36,504 nt of DNA from Candidatus Fermentibacterota bacterium (lineage in GTDB: Bacteria; JAFGKV01). The DNA is taken from the NCBI GenBank assembly GCA_016928395.1, contig JAFGKV010000050.1, positions 1-36,504 on the forward strand, read 5' to 3'. This document shows, piece after piece, positions 31,775 to 36,504 of the stretch. The position numbers and the translations under genes were made by a program. Every line of letters begins with the position of its first letter. Positions within the stretch are counted from its first letter, which is position 1. The notes beneath the pieces were generated by a model that saw only the letters and a list, made by a program, of their open reading frames with translations, was not told where the DNA came from and searched no databases.

Positions 31775-33886
31775 CTACTTCAGCACCACGAACTTGCCCA
31801 CCTCGATGGATCCCTTCTTGGGGCCTGAGGTGTATTCCACGCTGAAGAGGTAGATGTCACTCACGATGCTTTGATTGTTCCGGTTAATCATGTCCCAGGG
31901 TTCTCGGGGGCTTGACTCGTCAGCATGATAGACGGTGTCAACCAAGTCTCCGTCCAATGTGTAGATCCTGATGGTCGCGGTTCCCGGCGCCAGATTGATG
32001 AAGTCTATTCTGCGAGTATGCTCGCTCCACCGGACCTTCGGATCGTAGGCCTCCCACTGGAGACCTTCGTAGTCAGCGTCGATTCGGTATGGGTTGGGCA
32101 CGACCCGTACCGCAAGGTCAGAGTCCGTACCGAATTCATTGGCACCAGGAAAGATAGGGCCCAGTTCCAGGTAGTGCTTGAGAACCGAGCTCTCCAGGGG
32201 GCCGAGCCCCGAGCGTTCATCCCCCATGTCGAAGGCCACCACGGAGTAGTAGTACGGGTAGAGCGCAGTCAATCCTTCGTCTACATAGGTATAGGCGTAG
32301 GCGTCACCCGGAGAGCCCTGGTAGGGGGGAGGGGGCCATTCCGGCTCATAGTCTACCACATCGGGGTTCTGCGCCCACTCGTACAGGAGGGTGGAGCTTT
32401 CCAAGGTGCCGTAGCGGCTCCGGTAGATACGGTACCCTGCGAAGTCCTCCAACTGGGTGAACGGATCGATGCTTAGCTCCGAGTCACTGGACCAGTGGAG
32501 GGTGACTCTATTCTTGCCGGGAACGGCCATGACCTTGGGCGCAGACGGTGGAGGCGGGCCTCGGAAATCCGGTATGCCGTCACCTTCGACCCAGATAGTG
32601 TCTTCATTCACTATGCGGAACTCGCCGCGATACCCGTCGCCGTCTGTATCGATGCCCGGGATATCGTATACCCGGGCCGCCCACACGGCATTGGCGGCAA
32701 CGTCCAGGAAGTTGAAGACGCCCGGTGAGCGTACGAAGTTGGCGCCGCAGACATAGGCCAAGGTCACCGGGAGCGTGTCACCCGGATCGATATCGAACGG
32801 CCCGAATGACAACAGGTATCTCGTGTCTTCATAGGGCGTTCCCGCGGGGATCTGATCCGCAACTTCGACCTGATTCGGATCGAAATACCCGTTGGACATG
32901 ATGCGGTACTTGGCGGCATCGCCGTCGGGGGTGCCACCCACATCGGTCGGATCAGTCACAACCCTGGGGCCCCAGTCGCGCTGGGTATTGGTGTCGGAGA
33001 GCCACCAGTTGTAGCTCACGCGAAGGTCTGGATTCGGGGTGCGCACAATGCGCACGCCACTGACGCCGCTCGTGTTGTCGGAACCGTAGTAGTCGGAGAT
33101 CCAGGCGAGGTTGATGGTGATGGAGTCGCCGAAGACATCCACCGTCTTCTCGGCGAAGCCCGTGACGTCGTCCTGGGCCCCGTCGTGGATATCGGTGTTG
33201 GGACCGACGCAGTCGGCGTCGATATAGACGCCCAAATAGACATCGCGGATAGTCTTGTTATCATTCCGGATGTTCTTCACACTGAAGTCGAACAGGACGA
33301 AGTCCTCCGCGTAGGAATAACTCCATGAGTAGCTCCGCTGGGTCACCTCGATACCCATAGGCATGTGAGACGTCGGCACCTTGTCATACGTTTCCGAGGT
33401 AAAGGTGTCGGCGTACACCGCGACGTAGTCCTGCTCAGAGACGGCCCGGACGGCGATGAGCGAATCACTGCTGGAGATTGAGAGCGAATCGATGAGGCAG
33501 GGAATCGCCTTGTAGGTACAGGGAAACATCTCATTCTCATGCTGCCACCCATCGGCGCCAACGGACACCAGCGTATCATTGTCGACCACGCCGCCGATCC
33601 ACATGGCGCCCTGGAACAGATAGTCGATCCCTGAGCCCCCGGGGAACTCGCACTTGGGCAGCCATTGCTCCGTGCCCCGAACATCGGTCTGCTCGTCATT
33701 TCCGAAGAATCCAAAGTTGGAAATGGTGAGCCAGATATTGCCCACCATGTGGGTCTTCTGTTCTCGGGCCGGGTCATCGGCGCTGGGCGCCCGCTGGCCT
33801 GCTCCGCCGGGTACGGTGGCAGCCATGCGGGCCACGGCCGGCGTCGAAAGGAGCGCCAGGATCGCGGCAACTGTGCGCGGCTTCAT
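31775..33886 (-). CDS. Large secreted protein with Fn3-like region and Por-type C-terminal domain
   Basis: The 703-residue protein has a signal peptide (about 1-20) and a long beta-rich ectodomain. Around 455-560 an Fn3-like segment occurs (PPPPSAPKVMAVPGKNRVTL, DFAGYRIYRSRYGTLES). The last 110 residues resemble the immunoglobulin-like C-terminal sorting or FlgD-like domain: LAVRVVPNPYRIDADYEG, TATIRIYTLDGDLVDTVYHA and IYLFSVEY, ending IEVGKFVVLK. One calcium-loop-like DTDGDG occurs at about 423. GGGAGG lies 8 bases before the ATG. It follows the receptor gene by 13 bases and precedes the PorV-family gene by 14. Function of the ectodomain is unknown. Confidence 0.88.
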   Translation of the reverse strand: MKPRTVAAILALLSTPAVARMAATVPGGAGQRAPSADDPAREQKTHMVGNIWLTISNFGFFGNDEQTDVRGTEQWLPKCEFPGGSGIDYLFQGAMWIGGVVDNDTLVSVGADGWQHENEMFPCTYKAIPCLIDSLSISSSDSLIAVRAVSEQDYVAVYADTFTSETYDKVPTSHMPMGIEVTQRSYSWSYSYAEDFVLFDFSVKNIRNDNKTIRDVYLGVYIDADCVGPNTDIHDGAQDDVTGFAEKTVDVFGDSITINLAWISDYYGSDNTSGVSGVRIVRTPNPDLRVSYNWWLSDTNTQRDWGPRVVTDPTDVGGTPDGDAAKYRIMSNGYFDPNQVEVADQIPAGTPYEDTRYLLSFGPFDIDPGDTLPVTLAYVCGANFVRSPGVFNFLDVAANAVWAARVYDIPGIDTDGDGYRGEFRIVNEDTIWVEGDGIPDFRGPPPPSAPKVMAVPGKNRVTLHWSSDSELSIDPFTQLEDFAGYRIYRSRYGTLESSTLLYEWAQNPDVVDYEPEWPPPPYQGSPGDAYAYTYVDEGLTALYPYYYSVVAFDMGDERSGLGPLESSVLKHYLELGPIFPGANEFGTDSDLAVRVVPNPYRIDADYEGLQWEAYDPKVRWSEHTRRIDFINLAPGTATIRIYTLDGDLVDTVYHADESSPREPWDMINRNNQSIVSDIYLFSVEYTSGPKKGSIEVGKFVVLK

Positions 33887-33899
33887 CGGTCACGCCTCC

Positions 33900-36504
33900 C
33901 TAGAAGGTGGTTCTGATGCCGACCCGGATATTGCGGCCGGCCAGGTAGTTATAGGGGTCGCGCAGATAGAGCCTGCCGTCGCCCCAGGGCGTACCCCAGC
34001 GTGCGTAGACCTCTCGGACATTGGAACGGTCAAACACATTGCGGACATCGAGAACCAGATCGAGCCCGATCCCGGCAACCTGGAATCCCTTGTTCATTTT
34101 GATGTCCAGTTCGCTGGTATAAGGCTTTCGCACATTGTTTGCCACATTGTCCCCTTCGACTTTTCTGCCACTGGATTCATCCTCGAGTGTGTAGGGCAGC
34201 CCGCTCCCATACTTCCAGAGCACATTAACGCCCCAGTTGGAGGGAAGTCTCTGGCCGAAGAGCCGGACTTCGTCACCGGGGAAGAATCGGAAGTCCACGC
34301 TGGTCGTGAGGGAGTTGCGTTCATCCCAGTCAAGATAGTTGTCGGTCAGCGGCAGGTTCTCACCGGCGAAGCCCGAGTCGTACACGCTGCGGTCCGAGGA
34401 GCTCTTACCCGTGGCGATCATGTATGCGTATGACGCATTCCCGCTGATATGGTTGGAGTAGCGCTTCTCGAAGTTCAGCTCGAAGCCTCTGATGCGCCCA
34501 TAGTCTACATTGCCGTACACGTAGAACCGGTCAAACCGGTCCCCGAGAACCCATTGATTCACCAAATCAAACACATCCTTGAAGAACCCTGTGACATCAA
34601 CCTTGAAGTTCTCGTTGAACGCATGATTGATGCCGAACTCGTAGGCCACGGTGCGCTCGGGCAGTAAGTTGGGATTTCCAAACAGGTTATAGGCCGAAGG
34701 GCCCTGCGTATCCCTGGCATATACCTTGTCGAACTCGGGCCACTGGACGAAGTGGCCGTAATTGAAATAGAGCACGTCATGGTCGGTGATGGGATGGCTG
34801 ATGCCAAGGCGCGGGCTCATGTAGAACTTCCACATGTCCAGCGGGATGAGCGCGCCGCTTTGATCATACACTTCACGGCCTTCGAGGTTCGTGCCGAGGT
34901 AGCGGAAGTCCAGCCGGAGCCCGGCGTTCACGATGAGCCCCTCGAACTCCATCTTGTCTTGCGCGTACACCGCGCCGTCTACCGGTTGGCGGGAGTAGAA
35001 ATCACGGAAGGTCCCGCGGTCTGGATACCCGCCCAGGCTGTCCGCCTCAACGTCTTCGTAGGGATACTCATGCTGCGGGTACTGCACCTCTTTGTGGGTG
35101 AAATCATTGAAGCTGAGCGAGAAGCCGGTCTTGGCCTGGTGGTGCTTGCCGAGTTGGGTCGTCAGGTCGAACTTGACGGTGCCGATGGTCTCCTTGCGCT
35201 CGTGATACTGTGCCCACTGATCGTAGGTGCCTTCACGGCCCCGGTTCCATGAGCCGCTCCAGTTGGCGTCTTCATACGGCTCGCCGAAGAGATCGCACAC
35301 CCCGTTGTTGTTGTAGTCGACCCACTCACTGTCTTGGTCATCGGCCCGACCGGAGCCATCGGCCACGCCATTGCCGTTCCAGTCATCCCAACGGCTGCGC
35401 CACTCAGGCGGGTCATACTTGCTATTGCCTTCGCTTCCATAGGGGTTGAGGGTGGCGTGGTAGTTGTCGCCGTTGGGATCGGGGTTGGTGACCGGGTCAA
35501 AGCCGGGCTCCTGCGCATCGGGCACGCCGTCTATGCCCACGTCATAGAACGGTTCAGCGTCGAATCCGGGGTCGGCAAAGCCGTCGTAGGGATCCCACAG
35601 GCCATTACCGTTCCAGTCGGTGAAGCGTTCGCCGGGATCGTACACGCCGTTGGGCTCAACGTAGGCAAACGAGCGGATCCCATTGGCGGTGACGACCCAG
35701 AGGTCGTCGACCCGCATATCGCCTTCACCAGGCTGCCACACTCCATCGCCGTTCAGGTCGTTCCACGGGTCATACACGCCGTTGAACTGATAATCAATAT
35801 AGGCGACTTCGCCTGAGTCCCAGAGACCGTTGCCGTTGCGGTCTACGAAGCTCCATCCATCCTGGAAGGGCTCGCCCTCGTCCCATCGGCCGTTGACGTT
35901 CAGATCCCCGAATGCCTCCGCGTAGTCAAACTGGCTGTTGGGAAGATCGTATACGCCGTTGCCGTTGAGGTCTTCATACGGTTCGCCGGGGTCCCACGCG
36001 CCGTTTCCCTCTCCGGCCGAGCGATCGCCGGTGAGCGGCAATCCATCGGCGCCGCAGTCCAGGAACGGTTCGCCATCGCACCAGGGTTCGTGGTAGTCGG
36101 GCACGGACCTTCGATAGCTGCCCCAGAAGTAGCTCCACGGCAAGATTACAAGGTTGTCGAGATCCGCCAGTAAGTCGTAGAAGGAGCGATAATCGCCCCA
36201 GGATCCCCAGGTCGAGACCGGCACGATCTTGGGGAACCAGTCGGGACGGTTCCCCCCGGGAAGCAACTCGTAGTGGGTCGTAAACAGACCGGCGTTCACG
36301 GTATAAAACGTGTTGTTGCTGAGCGTATGCGTCAAATTGAGATTGTAGTGATTCGAGGTTCGCAATGTCTGATGGTTTGTCGAAGGCGTAAAGATCTTGG
36401 CCCAGTCAGATCCCTCATTGCGGTCATAGGACCCTCGATAGCTCAGCGTCATCTTCATCTGAGGCTTGAAGCGATAGCTCAGCTTTGCGGAGGCAGAGTA
36501 GCTG
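33900..36504 (-). CDS. TonB-dependent receptor barrel with calcium-loop-like repeat insertion, N-terminus beyond window
   Basis: The frame is open through the right edge, so the signal peptide, TonB box and plug are missing. Visible parts start in barrel strands (SYRGSYDRNEG, NLNLTHTLSNNTFYTV), then a roughly 280-residue repeat insertion (35229-36080). The barrel resumes (TVKFDLTTQLGKHHQAKTGF, PRLGISHPITDHDVLYFNYG, NPNLLPERTVAYEFGI, FDLVLDV-type LDLVLDVRNVFDRSN) and ends IRVGIRTTF with the usual final Phe. These receptors take up chelated metals, vitamins or glycans by TonB energy. An ATG at 36458 is internal and not the true start. The next gene starts 13 bases downstream. The ligand is unknown. 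Confidence 0.92.
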   Translation of the reverse strand, partial: SYSASAKLSYRFKPQMKMTLSYRGSYDRNEGSDWAKIFTPSTNHQTLRTSNHYNLNLTHTLSNNTFYTVNAGLFTTHYELLPGGNRPDWFPKIVPVSTWGSWGDYRSFYDLLADLDNLVILPWSYFWGSYRRSVPDYHEPWCDGEPFLDCGADGLPLTGDRSAGEGNGAWDPGEPYEDLNGNGVYDLPNSQFDYAEAFGDLNVNGRWDEGEPFQDGWSFVDRNGNGLWDSGEVAYIDYQFNGVYDPWNDLNGDGVWQPGEGDMRVDDLWVVTANGIRSFAYVEPNGVYDPGERFTDWNGNGLWDPYDGFADPGFDAEPFYDVGIDGVPDAQEPGFDPVTNPDPNGDNYHATLNPYGSEGNSKYDPPEWRSRWDDWNGNGVADGSGRADDQDSEWVDYNNNGVCDLFGEPYEDANWSGSWNRGREGTYDQWAQYHERKETIGTVKFDLTTQLGKHHQAKTGFSLSFNDFTHKEVQYPQHEYPYEDVEADSLGGYPDRGTFRDFYSRQPVDGAVYAQDKMEFEGLIVNAGLRLDFRYLGTNLEGREVYDQSGALIPLDMWKFYMSPRLGISHPITDHDVLYFNYGHFVQWPEFDKVYARDTQGPSAYNLFGNPNLLPERTVAYEFGINHAFNENFKVDVTGFFKDVFDLVNQWVLGDRFDRFYVYGNVDYGRIRGFELNFEKRYSNHISGNASYAYMIATGKSSSDRSVYDSGFAGENLPLTDNYLDWDERNSLTTSVDFRFFPGDEVRLFGQRLPSNWGVNVLWKYGSGLPYTLEDESSGRKVEGDNVANNVRKPYTSELDIKMNKGFQVAGIGLDLVLDVRNVFDRSNVREVYARWGTPWGDGRLYLRDPYNYLAGRNIRVGIRTTF
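35229..36080 (-). repeat. About 12 Asp/Asn/Gly-rich calcium-loop-like protein repeats inside the receptor gene
   Basis: Translated from the ATG at 36458, residues about 127-410 repeat a unit of roughly 15-30 residues of the form D-x-N-G-N-G-x-x-D-x-G-E-x-F-x-D. Readable copies include EGNGAWDPGEPYED, DLNGNGVYD, DLNVNGRWDEGEPFQD, DRNGNGLWDSGE, DLNGDGVWQPGE, DWNGNGLWDP, DWNGNGVADG and DYNNNGVCDLFGEPYED. Such loops resemble dockerin, thrombospondin type-3 and EF-hand-like calcium sites. The insertion lies between two barrel strands and so should project outside the cell. The copies are diverged, so it is not a recent tandem duplication of DNA. Confidence 0.85.

Noticed and set aside
35334-35816. 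Plus-strand frame rich in Val/Gly/Ile opposite the receptor repeats
   Set aside because: It is the antisense of the Asp/Asn/Gly-rich repeat and has no independent support.
35229-36080. Repeats as a possible CRISPR or DNA satellite
   Set aside because: The DNA copies are diverged and unequal in length; the periodicity is at the protein level within one open frame.

Overview
The window is a GC-rich (roughly 60-65 %) bacterial chromosome segment in which every gene I can support, about 34 protein genes and two tRNAs, lies on the minus strand. Read in transcription order it therefore runs from position 36504 down to 1. The gene content suggests an uncultured Gram-negative (diderm) lineage of, or near, the Fibrobacteres-Chlorobi-Bacteroidetes group (Eisenbacteria-, Latescibacteria- or Zixibacteria-like). 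The signs are a PorV-type barrel protein, a TonB-dependent receptor, a secreted protein with a Por-type C-terminus, a DUF4837 lipoprotein and a papain-like protease with FG-GAP-like repeats. This placement is inference; no 16S rRNA or other strong phylogenetic marker is present. I see no insertion sequence, phage gene, CRISPR array or integrase.

Region A (36504-30840) is an outer-membrane cassette. It holds a 5'-truncated TonB-dependent receptor whose visible barrel is interrupted by about 280 residues of Asp/Asn/Gly-rich, calcium-binding-like repeats, then a 703-residue secreted protein with a sorting-domain-like C-terminus, then a PorV/PorQ-family barrel. A strong GC hairpin (30786-30818) closes it.

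Region B (30717-15222) is a surface-glycan locus of tightly packed genes, most joined by 4-base stop/start overlaps. Its first part holds an ArnC-like GT2, a methyltransferase, an ArnD-like deacetylase/deformylase, a B12-domain radical SAM protein, a DUF2723 GT-C membrane protein with a TPR tail, and a GT4. A 42-residue very basic protein with its own promoter-like sequence sits in the middle. The second part holds two GT4s, a SPASM-like radical SAM protein, another GT4, a CapK/PaaK-like adenylate-forming enzyme and a GT9, followed after a short gap by a membrane GT2. I suggest that an undecaprenyl-linked modified sugar is built and transferred to a surface glycan or lipid. No Wzx, Wzy or ABC exporter is visible in the window.

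Region C (15121-9328) holds an MGDG-synthase-like glycosyltransferase, a GNAT, a TPR lipoprotein, a YbhN/MprF-type flippase-like membrane protein, a rhomboid protease, a DUF4837 lipoprotein and elongation factor P. Region D (9298-2433) holds accB-accC, a small unknown protein, an NfeD/ClpP-like membrane protease with its partner slipin, a small membrane protein and a ComEC-like protein. Region E (2436-1) holds a promoter inside the comEC 3' end driving tRNA-Gly and tRNA-Cys, a 520-base gap without a convincing gene, and a 3'-truncated papain-family protease.

The two observations most worth following are the ArnC/ArnD/GT-C arrangement combined with two radical SAM enzymes, and the receptor carrying the repeat insertion next to a PorV cassette.
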